From: JALOLG01 sp035557475 | GTDB taxonomy: Bacteria; Actinomycetota; Acidimicrobiia; Acidimicrobiales; Ilumatobacteraceae | Reading direction: 5' to 3' | Assembly: GCA_035557475.1 (NCBI GenBank) | Contig: DATMDV010000135.1 | Location: 1 to 36,488 of the forward strand | Length of the DNA stretch: 36,488 nucleotides | Part shown: positions 29,673 through 36,488 of the stretch, in pieces | How the letters are laid out: the number at the start of each line of letters is the position of its first letter | Position numbering within the stretch: position 1 is the first letter of the stretch | Translations under genes and position numbers: made by a program | The notes under the pieces: generated by a model | What the model saw: the letters and a program-made list of their open reading frames with translations, nothing else | Told to the model about the DNA's origin: nothing | Databases searched by the model: none

Positions 29673-30235
29673 CCGGGTTCCGGCGGATCAGCGAACGCGA
29701 GCTCCATCAGGGCTACTTCTGGCGGGTCGTCGCCGCCGAGTTCGAAGCGCCCGACGGCGAGCGGTTCCACCGCGACATCGTGCGCTCGCCTGGCGCAGTC
29801 GGTGTCGTGCCCCTGATCTTCGACGCCGAGGGAAACGCCTCCGTCCTGCTCGTCGAGCAGTACCGCGTGGCGCTCGAACGGAACATCATCGAGATCCCGG
29901 CCGGGATGCGCGACGTCGAAGACGAACCGCCCGAGCTGACCGCCCATCGAGAGCTGATCGAGGAAGCCGGTCTGCAGGCGGGCCGGCTCGATCACCTCGT
30001 CGACATCCTGCCGTCACCCGGGCTCACCGATTCGGTGACGATCGTCTTCCTCGCCACCGGTTGCTCGCCCGTCGAGCGCGAGCTCCACGGCCCCGAGGAA
30101 CAACACATGACGCTGCTGCACCTGCCGCTCGGTGACGCGCTGGCGATGATCGACAGCGGCGAGATCGCCGACGCCAAGACCGTCGTCGGGTTGCTCGCCA
30201 CGCAGCGACTGCTCGAACGCGACGTTCGGCGTTGA
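29669..30235 (+). CDS. Nudix hydrolase, ADP-ribose pyrophosphatase type
   Basis: The 188-residue protein hydrolyses a nucleoside diphosphate linked to another moiety, most likely ADP-ribose. The Nudix box runs from Gly79 to Leu102 (GMRDVEDEPPELTAHREL then IEEAGL). There is one more residue than the textbook GX5EX7REUXEEXGU spacing between the Gly and the first Glu, as I recall for the mycobacterial ADP-ribose pyrophosphatase Rv1700 in the same place after pyrG. VEQYRVALERNIIEIPAG before the box is typical of the ADPRase branch. GTG 29669 is chosen because it gives the usual N-terminus and overlaps the small ORF's stop. Its TGA overlaps the TTG of xerD. Confidence 0.88.
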   Translation: MTGFRRISERELHQGYFWRVVAAEFEAPDGERFHRDIVRSPGAVGVVPLIFDAEGNASVLLVEQYRVALERNIIEIPAGMRDVEDEPPELTAHRELIEEAGLQAGRLDHLVDILPSPGLTDSVTIVFLATGCSPVERELHGPEEQHMTLLHLPLGDALAMIDSGEIADAKTVVGLLATQRLLERDVRR

Positions 30236-31155
30236 ACGTCGAGCTGCCGATCGAGATCGAGGACTTCTTGTCGTGGATGTCGAGCGAGCGCGGCCGGGCC
30301 CGCAACACGCTCTCGGCCTACCGCCGTGACCTCGGCACCTATTGCGTCTGGCTCGCGCGGCGCGGCCTCGATCCGCTGACGGTGCAGTCCCGCGACCTCA
30401 TCGAGTTCGTGGGGGAGCGCAAGGCCAGCGGGGCGGCGACGTCGAGCATCGCCAGGCAGCTCGCGGCGATCCGCATGGCGCACCGCCATCTCGCCGTCGA
30501 GCAACACCGCCGCGACGACCCGACGGTCGACCTCGAGGGCGTCCGCGTCCCCTCTGGCATCCCCAAGCCGCTCACCGAGGACCAGGTGACGAGCCTGTTG
30601 GCGGGCGTCATCGGGAACGACCCCCAACACCGACGTGATCTTGCCCTGCTCGAGTTGCTGTACGCCACGGGAGCGAGGATCTCCGAGGCGGTCGGGCTCT
30701 CGATGGGCGACATCGACTTCGACGAGCGCCTCGTCAGGCTCTACGGCAAGGGCGCCAAGGAACGGATCGTGCCGTACGGCGGAGCGGCGGCCACCGCCCT
30801 CGAGGCGTGGTTCTCACCCGACGGCCGCGGCGCGCTCGTGCCGCGGCAATGGCGCCGGCGCGACGACGCGGAGGCGGTGTTCTTGAACCTGCGCGGCGGA
30901 CGGCTCAGCCGTCAGGCAGCATGGATGGTCGTGAAGAAGTACGGACAGCAGGCGGGGATCGGCACCGACCTGTCGCCGCACGTGCTCCGCCACTCCTGCG
31001 CGACGCATCTGCTCGACCACGGGGCCGACCTGCGCATCGTCCAGGAGATGCTCGGTCACGCCTCGATCTCGACCACGCAGGTGTACACCCGCGTCAGCCA
31101 GGAACGGTTGTGGGACGTCTACCGCAAGGCCCATCCACGAGCGGTCAACCGGTGA
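30232..31155 (+). CDS. xerD: Site-specific tyrosine recombinase XerD
   Basis: XerD with XerC resolves chromosome dimers at dif. The 307-residue protein has the N-terminal SAM-like core-binding domain (FLSWMSSERGRARNTLSAYR) and the catalytic domain with all six residues: Arg149 (TGARISEA), Lys173 (GKGAKER), His250 and Arg253 (SPHVLRHSCATHLL), His276 (LGHASI) and Tyr285 (TTQVYTRVS). Numbers are within a few residues of E. coli XerD. The start is TTG 30232, supported by the TTGA overlap with the Nudix stop and by the absence of a nearby better start. Neighbours pyrG and Nudix match mycobacterial Rv1699-Rv1701, so it is the housekeeping enzyme and not a phage integrase. Confidence 0.93.
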   Translation: MNVELPIEIEDFLSWMSSERGRARNTLSAYRRDLGTYCVWLARRGLDPLTVQSRDLIEFVGERKASGAATSSIARQLAAIRMAHRHLAVEQHRRDDPTVDLEGVRVPSGIPKPLTEDQVTSLLAGVIGNDPQHRRDLALLELLYATGARISEAVGLSMGDIDFDERLVRLYGKGAKERIVPYGGAAATALEAWFSPDGRGALVPRQWRRRDDAEAVFLNLRGGRLSRQAAWMVVKKYGQQAGIGTDLSPHVLRHSCATHLLDHGADLRIVQEMLGHASISTTQVYTRVSQERLWDVYRKAHPRAVNR

Positions 31156-31616
31156 CGAAGCTCTCGGACATTCCCGTGCTGGCCGTCCACCTGGCCCGGC
31201 GGTTCTTCACCTCGTTGTCGCGCGCCGCACCACCGGCATCCGACGAGGAATGGGCCGAGTCGTGGCTGACACCTGCCGAGATCGGGTTCTGGCGGCGGCT
31301 GCGGAACCACGACCGGCGCCACTGTGTGCAGGTGGGTCGGAACTTCGTCGCCCGGCGACCGGATGCGACGCGGCCGGAGGTGGCGGGCGCGCTCCTGCAC
31401 GACATCGGCAAGGTCGACGTCGGGCTCAGCATCCCCGGACGGGTCGCCGCCCGTCTCATCGGAGGGCGGACTGCCCGCCTGCGGCGCTACCTCGACCACG
31501 AGCGGATCGGTGCCGAACTGCTCGCCGCGCACGGGTCCGACCCCGTCACCGTCGACCTCGTCGCGGAACGCGGCGACGCCTGGCCCGACCTCAAAGCTGC
31601 CGACAGCTCCACATGA
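31152..31616 (+). CDS. Small HD-domain phosphohydrolase-like protein
   Basis: This 154-residue protein has an HD-type metal site: His57 (DRRHCVQVG), then His83-Asp84 in LLHDIGKVDVG. A later acidic-basic helix HERIGAELLAAHGSDP looks like the C-terminal part of the domain. HDIGK is typical of HD-GYP-related and nucleotide-phosphohydrolase HD proteins. There is no partner domain, so the substrate cannot be guessed. GTG 31152 overlaps the xerD stop (GTGA). Its end is 14 bp from the end of the convergent MATE gene. A link to Cas3 or a toxin system is not supported: neither helicase nor antitoxin genes are nearby. Confidence 0.8.
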   Translation: MTKLSDIPVLAVHLARRFFTSLSRAAPPASDEEWAESWLTPAEIGFWRRLRNHDRRHCVQVGRNFVARRPDATRPEVAGALLHDIGKVDVGLSIPGRVAARLIGGRTARLRRYLDHERIGAELLAAHGSDPVTVDLVAERGDAWPDLKAADSST

Positions 31617-31630
31617 TCAGAGGCGGCTAG

Positions 31631-32956
31631 TCACACACGGAGGATGTGGTTGGTGCGGTGGTGGTTGGCCACGGCGCGGATGACCATCCAGACGGTGAAC
31701 GCCGCCCAGATCCCGGCGATGCCGAGGTCGCGGAACACGAGCACGATCGCGGCGAGCGGCGCGACGGCGACCAGGTACCCGACCGCCGCCCGCCCGAGGA
31801 ACCGGTAGTCGCCGGCGCCGATCAGCACGCCGTCGTGGGCGAACGCGACCGCCGCCGGGAACATCATCACGGCGAGGAACCACAGCGCCGTCGTCGCCCG
31901 CGACGCGACCGCGGCGTCGCCGGTGAACACGTTCGGGAGCCATGGCGCCGACGCCGCGATGACCACGGCGAGCAGCGTTGCCGACGCGAGCGACAGCCGG
32001 ACGGCCCGCGACGCGAGGTTTCTCGCCGTCGCCATGTCACCGCGGCCGAGGTCCTCGGCGACGAGCGTCTGGGCCGGTACGGCGAGGGCGTCGAGCGAGA
32101 GCGAGACGAAGGAGAAGAGGCCGATCACGATCTGATGAGCAGCCAACGTGGGTTCGTCGATGCGGGCGGCGATCGCCGTCGAGCCCCCGAACACGGCCAG
32201 CATCGCACTGACCCGTAGGACGAGGTGACGCCCGGCGTTCGCCAGCGGGGCCATGCCCGCCCACGCGGGTCGGCGTGTCAGCGCCGGGATCAGATGGGGG
32301 CGGATGACGACACCGAACGCCACGGCAGCCATCGCCTGGGCGATCACCGTCGACCATGCCGATCCGGGAATGCCGAGGTCGAGGCCGTACACGAAGAAGA
32401 CCTCGAGCACGGTGTTGACGAGGTTCGACACGAACAGGATGAAGAGCGGGAGGTAGTAGGCCGACACCCCGCGCAGCACTCCCTGGGCGGCGAGCGTGAC
32501 GAGCACGAACGGGATCCCCACCGCACTGATCTGGAGGTAGTCGGTGGCATGGCCGAGCGCGTCGCCCGACCCTCCGAGCAGCCGGCAGATCGGTTCAGCT
32601 CCGACGACGAGCAGGGCTGCCGCCGGCACGCCGAACAGGACCGACAGCCACAACGCCTGCACACCCACGTCGGCGGCGCCCGGGTGATCGCCCGCGCCCA
32701 CTCGTCGGGCGACCCGCTCGGTCGTGCCGTAGGCGAGGAAGTTGGAGCCGAAGACCACGAATGACAGCACGGTGGCGGCCAGTGCCAGACCGGCGAGTTG
32801 CGGTGTGCCGAGGCGCCCGACGATCGCCGTGTCCACGAGCACGTAGAGCGGCTCGACCGCCAGCGTCCCGAGGGCGGGGATCGCGAGCGCGACGAGCCGG
32901 CGGTCGGCGGGATCGAGGAACCGACCGACCAGACCCGCGGGTCGGGGTCGACTCAA
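31631..32956 (-). CDS. MATE family efflux transporter (DinF-like)
   Basis: The 441-residue protein has about twelve hydrophobic helices in two similar halves, as in MATE drug/cation antiporters. The N-terminus DRRLVALAIPALGTLAVEPLYVLVDTAIVG is the usual first helix pair (quoted here as the identifying region: LAIPALG and VDTAIVG), and IAARIDEPTLAAHQIV in the second half is typical of the DinF branch. The start is TTG 32956, which overlaps the trpS stop as TTGA, the same overlap type used for xerD. An internal start would cut the first helix. It is probably cotranscribed with trpS. Substrates are unknown. Confidence 0.9.
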   Translation of the reverse strand: MSRPRPAGLVGRFLDPADRRLVALAIPALGTLAVEPLYVLVDTAIVGRLGTPQLAGLALAATVLSFVVFGSNFLAYGTTERVARRVGAGDHPGAADVGVQALWLSVLFGVPAAALLVVGAEPICRLLGGSGDALGHATDYLQISAVGIPFVLVTLAAQGVLRGVSAYYLPLFILFVSNLVNTVLEVFFVYGLDLGIPGSAWSTVIAQAMAAVAFGVVIRPHLIPALTRRPAWAGMAPLANAGRHLVLRVSAMLAVFGGSTAIAARIDEPTLAAHQIVIGLFSFVSLSLDALAVPAQTLVAEDLGRGDMATARNLASRAVRLSLASATLLAVVIAASAPWLPNVFTGDAAVASRATTALWFLAVMMFPAAVAFAHDGVLIGAGDYRFLGRAAVGYLVAVAPLAAIVLVFRDLGIAGIWAAFTVWMVIRAVANHHRTNHILRV

Positions 32957-33954
32957 GCGGGCAGCAAACCGATCGCCGAGTAGGCGCGCTCGAGGGTCTT
33001 CGAGGCGACCGCACGGGCCTTCTCCGACCCGAAGCGGAGCAGCCGCGACAGCTCGGCCGGATCGGCGAGCAGCTCGGCGTAGCGTTGCTGGATCGGCTCG
33101 AGCAGAGCGACGACGGCCTCGCCGGTGTCGGACTTGAGGCGGCCGTATTGCGTGTACGCCGTGGCGAGATCGGTCGGCTTCGTGCGCGTGGCCGCGCCGA
33201 GGATCTCGAGCAGGTTGCTCACACCCGGCTTGGCGACGGGGTCGAAGCGCACTTCGTTGTCGGAGTCGGTGACCGCCCGTTTGAACTTGCGCATGATCGC
33301 CGCCGGGTCGTCGTTCATGTAGACGCAGCCGCTCTCGGAGTCGGATGTCTTCGACATCTTCGACGTCGGATCCTGGAGATCCATCACCCGCGCCCCGGCC
33401 GGTGGCGTCACCGCGGCAGGCACCACGAACGTGTCGCCGAACCGGTTGTTGAACCGGATCGCGATGTCGCGGGTGATCTCGACGTGTTGACGCTGATCGT
33501 CACCGACGGGCACCTCGTCGGTGTCGTACAGCAGGATGTCGGCCGCCTGGAGCGCTGGATAGGTGAACAGCCCGGCGGAGATGAAGGAAGCCGTGCCCGA
33601 TTTTTCGGCTCGTTTGGCGGACTTCTCCTTGAACTGGATCATGCGCGACAACTCGCCGAACGACGCCGTGCACTCCATCACCCACGCCAACTGGCTGTGC
33701 TCGACGACATGGCTCTGGACGAAGATCGTGGCGACGTCGGGATCGAGCCCGATCGCGTACATCATCGCCGCCAGGCGGAGCGTCTCGTCGCCGACCACTC
33801 CGGGCGTCTCGGTGACGGTGAGCGCGTGCAGGTCGACGATGCCGTGGAACGCGTCGTTCAGGTGCTGGTTGTCGGCCCAGTTCCGCAACGCACCCAGGTA
33901 GTTGCCGAGGTGCACGTCCCCGGTCGGTTGGATGCACGAGAGCACGCGGGTCAC
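32953..33954 (-). CDS. trpS: Tryptophanyl-tRNA synthetase
   Basis: TrpRS charges tRNA-Trp. The 333-residue class I enzyme shows the HIGH-type motif at His15 (GDVHLGNYLGAL), the Trp/Tyr-type FISAGLFTYPALQAADILLY and DQRQHVEITRDIA segments, and the KMSKS loop as KMSKT (DPTSKMSKTSD). GTG 33954 begins exactly at the family's TRVLSCIQPTG start and has a -10 box 8 nt upstream on the minus strand. The longer frame to 34098 would enter the divergent scpA gene. The stop overlaps the MATE start (TTGA 32953-32956). Confidence 0.96.
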   Translation of the reverse strand: MTRVLSCIQPTGDVHLGNYLGALRNWADNQHLNDAFHGIVDLHALTVTETPGVVGDETLRLAAMMYAIGLDPDVATIFVQSHVVEHSQLAWVMECTASFGELSRMIQFKEKSAKRAEKSGTASFISAGLFTYPALQAADILLYDTDEVPVGDDQRQHVEITRDIAIRFNNRFGDTFVVPAAVTPPAGARVMDLQDPTSKMSKTSDSESGCVYMNDDPAAIMRKFKRAVTDSDNEVRFDPVAKPGVSNLLEILGAATRTKPTDLATAYTQYGRLKSDTGEAVVALLEPIQQRYAELLADPAELSRLLRFGSEKARAVASKTLERAYSAIGLLPA

Positions 33955-33962
33955 GCTGCGTG

Positions 33963-33968
33963 AGGCTA
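33963..33968 (-). promoter_or_regulatory. Leaderless -10 box TAGCCT for trpS
   Basis: On the minus strand TAGCCT is followed by 8 nt and the trpS GTG. It lies in the 61-bp gap to scpA. Confidence 0.5.
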
Positions 33969-34002
33969 GCGAGCTATCCGCCCCTCGTCCGGGTCGGTTC
34001 GG

Positions 34003-34008
34003 TAGCGT
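34003..34008 (+). promoter_or_regulatory. Leaderless -10 box TAGCGT for scpA
   Basis: GGTAGCGT is followed by 7 nt and ATG 34016. This selects the ATG over the in-frame GTGs at 34007 and 34013. Confidence 0.55.
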
Positions 34009-34015
34009 GATCGTG

Positions 34016-34792
34016 ATGGCCTTCGACGTCGCCACCCCCGTCTTCGACGGTCCGTTCGACCTGCTCTTGCGGTTGATCCTGGCCGAAGAGGTCGACATCT
34101 ACCAGGTCAGCCTGTCCACCATCGTCGACGCCTACCTGGCCGAGATCGAGCGGCTGCAGGACCTCGACCTCGACGTGGCGACCGAGTTCTTGCTGATCGC
34201 GGCCACGCTCGTCGAGCTCAAGGCACGGCGTCTGCTGCCGGGCCGGGCCGACGTCGATCTCGACGAGGAGCTGGCGCTGTGGGAGGAGCGCGACCTGCTG
34301 CTCGCCCGGCTGCTCGAGTGCAAAGCGTTCAAGGACGTCGCCACGGTCTTCGGCCGCCTGGCCGACGACGCCGACCGCAGCTTCGCCCGCCAGGTCGGTG
34401 CCGACGAGCGCTTCACGGCGTTGGTGCCCGACCTGCTCGAGGGCACCAGCCTCGACCGTCTCCGCAACGCCGCCGTCCGGGCCCTCACACCGCGGCCCGA
34501 GCCGACCGTCGACATGTTCCACGTCAACCCGGTCCGCCTCACGGTTGCCGACGCCGTCGCCGAGCTCATCGACGAGCTGCCGCGTCTGGGGCGCACCACG
34601 TTCCGTCGCCTGACCGCCGACCTCGTCGAGCGGGTCGAGGTGATCGTGCGCTTCCTCGCCGTGCTCGAGCTCTACAAGCAGGGCGTCGTCGAGCTCGATC
34701 AGGTCGAGCGATTCGGCGAGATCGAGGTGATCTGGACCGGCGGGCGAGGGCTGCGCGCCGACGAGCTCCTGATCGACGTCTACGAAGGCTGA
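34016..34792 (+). CDS. scpA: Segregation and condensation protein A
   Basis: ScpA is the kleisin of the SMC-ScpAB condensin that compacts chromosomes. The 258-residue protein opens with the family's ATPVFDGPFDLLLRLI and EEVDIYQVSLSTIVDAYL. The middle has the VELKARRLLPG motif, followed by an acidic region and a long linker. The C-terminal winged helix includes RVEVIVRFLAVLELYKQGVVELDQ (in part: VRFLAVLELYK). It is divergent from trpS and 14 bp upstream of scpB. The smc gene is not in the window. Confidence 0.95.
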   Translation: MAFDVATPVFDGPFDLLLRLILAEEVDIYQVSLSTIVDAYLAEIERLQDLDLDVATEFLLIAATLVELKARRLLPGRADVDLDEELALWEERDLLLARLLECKAFKDVATVFGRLADDADRSFARQVGADERFTALVPDLLEGTSLDRLRNAAVRALTPRPEPTVDMFHVNPVRLTVADAVAELIDELPRLGRTTFRRLTADLVERVEVIVRFLAVLELYKQGVVELDQVERFGEIEVIWTGGRGLRADELLIDVYEG

Positions 34793-34806
34793 TCGGCGCT
34801 GTTGAG

Positions 34807-35433
34807 ATGACCGACATGTCCGACGACATCTTCCCTCCGGTCCACACCGAGATCGCCGACCTGAAACGGGCGATCGAGGCGGTTGTGCTCGTCGCCTTCG
34901 ATCCCGTACCGCCCGACCTGCTGGCGCAGCTCCTCGAACAGCCATCGGCACTGATCGAGCAGTGCTGCGCGGAGTTGGCCTCCGAGTACACCGAGCAGGG
35001 CCGTGGCTTCGAGCTCGCCCGGATCGCCGGTGGATACCGGTACCAGACCCGGGCCGATCTGACGCCCTACGTCGAGCGCTTCCTGCTCCACGACCAGCGT
35101 GCCCGGCTCTCGGGCGCGGCGCTCGAGACGCTGGCGATCGTCGCCTACAAGCAACCGATCTCGCGGGCCCAGGTGGCCTCGATCCGCGGCGTCGATCCCG
35201 ACGGCGTGATCCGCACGCTCGTCGCCCGGGGCTACATCGAAGAGGTCGGACGCGACCGCGGGCCCGGCCAGGCGGTGCTGTTCGGCACGACCGAGGCCTT
35301 CCTCGAGAAGCTCGGTCTCGACTCGGTCGCCGACCTGCCGCCGATCGCCGATTTCATCCCCGGTGCCGACGTCGTGGAGGCGCTCGAGCACGGCTTGCGG
35401 GCGACGCCGTCCGACGATGCCAAACGACCCTGA
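34807..35433 (+). CDS. scpB: Segregation and condensation protein B
   Basis: ScpB dimers bind the ScpA linker in the SMC complex. The 208-residue protein consists of two winged-helix domains: the first near AIEAVVLVAFDPVPPDLLAQ, and the second around RLSGAALETLAIVAYKQPIS and RAQVASIRGVDPDGVIRTL. GRDRGPGQAVLFGTTEAFL is the usual C-terminal block. ATG 34807 is 14 bp after scpA; ATG 34816 three codons later is possible. I see no strong ribosome-binding site before either. Its end overlaps rluB by 17 bp. Confidence 0.95.
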   Translation: MTDMSDDIFPPVHTEIADLKRAIEAVVLVAFDPVPPDLLAQLLEQPSALIEQCCAELASEYTEQGRGFELARIAGGYRYQTRADLTPYVERFLLHDQRARLSGAALETLAIVAYKQPISRAQVASIRGVDPDGVIRTLVARGYIEEVGRDRGPGQAVLFGTTEAFLEKLGLDSVADLPPIADFIPGADVVEALEHGLRATPSDDAKRP

Positions 35434-36214
35434 GCCGCCGCTCTGGGAGCAGTGGGAAGCCACCAACCGCGAGCTGCCCGGGGGCGAACGCCTCCAAAAG
35501 GTGCTCGCCGCCACCGGCTGGGGGAGTCGCCGAGTCTGCGAGGAGCTGATCGTGGCCGGGCGGGTGACGGTCAACGGTGAGGTCGCCACGATCGGGCGCC
35601 GGGTCGATCCCGAGCACGACCTCGTGGAGGTCGACGGGGCGCCGGTCGGGGTGCGGCCGGGCCTCGTCTACTACCTGCTCAACAAGCCGGGCGGCGTGGT
35701 CACGACGTCGAGCGACACACACGGCCGCCCGACCGTGATCGACCTCGTGCCGGCGACGCCGCGGGTGTTCGCCGTCGGTCGCCTCGACGCCGCCACCGAG
35801 GGCCTGTTGCTGCTCACCAACGACGGCGAGCTCGCCAACCGCGTGGCCCATCCGAGCCATGGCGTCGAGAAGGAATACCTCGTCGAGGTCGAGGGCGGTC
35901 CGGTGTCGGCCGGAGGGTTGCGCCGGATCCGGGAGGGCGTCGAGCTCGACGACGGTGTCACGGCGCCGGCGACGGCGTCGCAACCGATGCCCGGGGTCCT
36001 GTCGATCGCCATCCACGAGGGCCGCAACCGCCAGATCCGGCGGATGTGCGAAGCGATCGGCCATCCCGTGCGCCGACTGGTGCGCACGCGGATCGGTCCG
36101 ATCTCCGATCGCACACTCGCACCGGGAACGTGGCGGGAGCTCACCACCGACGAGCGCCGGGCCTTGACGGAGGCCGTCGCCGGGCGCGGTCGCCGGTACG
36201 ATCGTCCGACGTGA
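35417..36214 (+). CDS. rluB: Pseudouridine synthase RluB/RsuA family
   Basis: The enzyme isomerises uridine to pseudouridine in rRNA; in this gene context the target is usually 23S rRNA. The 265-residue protein has an S4 domain (about 22-75: GERLQKVLAATGWGSRRVCE) and the synthase domain with the catalytic Asp124 in VGRLDAATEGLLLLTNDG. Other blocks are YYLLNKPGGVVTT, HPSHGVEKEYLVEV and EGRNRQIRRMCEAIGHPV. ATG 35417 lies inside the end of scpB. The TGA overlaps the tyrA GTG, and the codons for Tyr-Asp near its C-terminus are the tyrA -10 box. RsuA (16S) specificity cannot be excluded. Confidence 0.93.
   Translation: MPNDPEPPLWEQWEATNRELPGGERLQKVLAATGWGSRRVCEELIVAGRVTVNGEVATIGRRVDPEHDLVEVDGAPVGVRPGLVYYLLNKPGGVVTTSSDTHGRPTVIDLVPATPRVFAVGRLDAATEGLLLLTNDGELANRVAHPSHGVEKEYLVEVEGGPVSAGGLRRIREGVELDDGVTAPATASQPMPGVLSIAIHEGRNRQIRRMCEAIGHPVRRLVRTRIGPISDRTLAPGTWRELTTDERRALTEAVAGRGRRYDRPT
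36197..36202 (+). promoter_or_regulatory. Leaderless -10 box TACGAT for tyrA, inside the rluB coding tail
   Basis: CGGTACGAT is followed by 8 nt and GTG 36211, the same layout as at fba. The box encodes Tyr-Asp of RluB. Confidence 0.5.
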
Positions 36215-36488
36215 ACGCCTCGCCCCGCCGCGCCAACGTCATCGGGCTCGGCCTCGTGGGCGGCTCGATCGGGCTCGCGCTGCGCGAGCGCGGCTGGCAC
36301 GTGAGCGGCGACGACGCCGACGCCGGCCGGCTCGCCGAGGCGATCGCACGCGGGGTGATCGACACCAGCGGGATCGATCCGAGCGGAGAGATCACGTTCG
36401 TCGCGGTGCCCGTGCTGTCGATCGCCGATCAGGTGAAGCGGGCCCTGGCCGAGACGACCGGCGTCGTGACCGATGTCGGATCGGTGAA
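36211..36488 (+). CDS. tyrA: Prephenate dehydrogenase, 5' part (runs off the window)
   Basis: TyrA oxidises prephenate to 4-hydroxyphenylpyruvate in tyrosine synthesis. Only 92 codons are in the window. The N-terminal Rossmann motif is clear in NVIGLGLVGGSIGLALRERG (GLGLVGGS, with acidic residues DD ending the second strand in WHVSGDD, which fits NAD+ preference). Further on FVAVPVLSIADQV and the family's VTDVGSV before the edge agree. GTG 36211 overlaps the rluB stop and is preceded by a -10 box. The actinobacterial order scpA-scpB-rluB often continues with cmk or der, so a tyrA here (often with aroA and cmk next) extends the aromatic amino acid theme of the window. The C-terminus and any ACT domain are unseen. 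Confidence 0.87.
   Translation, partial: MNASPRRANVIGLGLVGGSIGLALRERGWHVSGDDADAGRLAEAIARGVIDTSGIDPSGEITFVAVPVLSIADQVKRALAETTGVVTDVGSV

Noticed and set aside
30232..31155. Tyrosine recombinase as a sign of an integrated mobile element
   Set aside because: Sequence and neighbours are those of housekeeping XerD; no attachment site, phage gene or tRNA target is present.
31152..31616. HD protein as part of a CRISPR Cas3 or toxin module
   Set aside because: No helicase domain, cas gene, array or antitoxin is nearby, and the gene is coupled to xerD.

Overview
The window is a stretch of bacterial chromosome of high G+C content (about 70% by eye) that is almost entirely protein coding. It probably comes from an actinobacterium of the Acidimicrobiia / Ilumatobacter type. 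The grounds are gene order, frequent GTG starts, TGA as the dominant stop codon, mycobacterium-like ADP-ribose Nudix and TlyA proteins, and an AKK-tailed phasin-like protein between a HAD phosphatase gene and tlyA. The lineage is inferred from these traits only. I see no rRNA or tRNA gene, CRISPR array, insertion sequence, prophage or clear hairpin-plus-T-run terminator. The longest stretch without a called gene is about 136 bp (1878-2013).

Layout. 1-2202: the end of mobA, a rhodanese, RNase D and a small charged protein. 2227-2967 (minus): a Cys-rich YkgJ-like protein, divergent from alaS. 3005-13898: alaS, ruvX, mltG, then the shikimate genes aroE-aroC-aroK-aroB, a GNAT acetyltransferase, aroQ, pepQ, efp and nusB. 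This matches, from memory, the M. tuberculosis Rv2555c-Rv2533c neighbourhood. 13909-17339: two large GT-C-like membrane proteins. 17449-20091: a short SSB-like protein, class II aldolase fba and a convergent DUF1015 gene. 20132-31616: HAD-IIA phosphatase, phasin/histone-like protein, tlyA, nadK, then a LuxR/LAL regulator (minus) and a VOC protein that separate nadK from recN, then pyrG, a possible 31-residue small protein, Nudix, xerD and an HD protein. 31631-33954 (minus): MATE transporter and trpS. 34016-36488: scpA, scpB, rluB and the 5' part of tyrA. Most of the 20132-36214 part follows M. tuberculosis Rv1692-Rv1711.

How the genes work together. AroB, AroQ, AroE, AroK and AroC cover five of the seven shikimate-pathway steps, and TyrA begins the tyrosine branch. 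AlaRS, TrpRS, EF-P, TlyA and RluB serve translation. RecN, XerD, ScpA and ScpB serve chromosome repair, dimer resolution and condensation. MltG acts in peptidoglycan synthesis. Genes are packed with ATGA, GTGA and TTGA stop/start overlaps, which suggests translational coupling.

The most striking non-genic signal is a repeated promoter layout. Twelve gene starts or transcript starts have a TANNNT -10 box 6-8 nt upstream of an ATG or GTG, as expected for leaderless mRNAs. In three cases the stop codon of the preceding gene is itself the first three bases of that -10 box. Other points of interest are a 22-bp perfect palindrome at the end of pyrG, a 31-codon ORF that exactly bridges pyrG and the Nudix gene, tandem repeats carrying start codons at the mltG/aroE junction, and the phasin-like protein with a histone-H1-like tail. 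I found no unmistakably new enzymatic or defence system; the novelty is mostly in gene-expression architecture.
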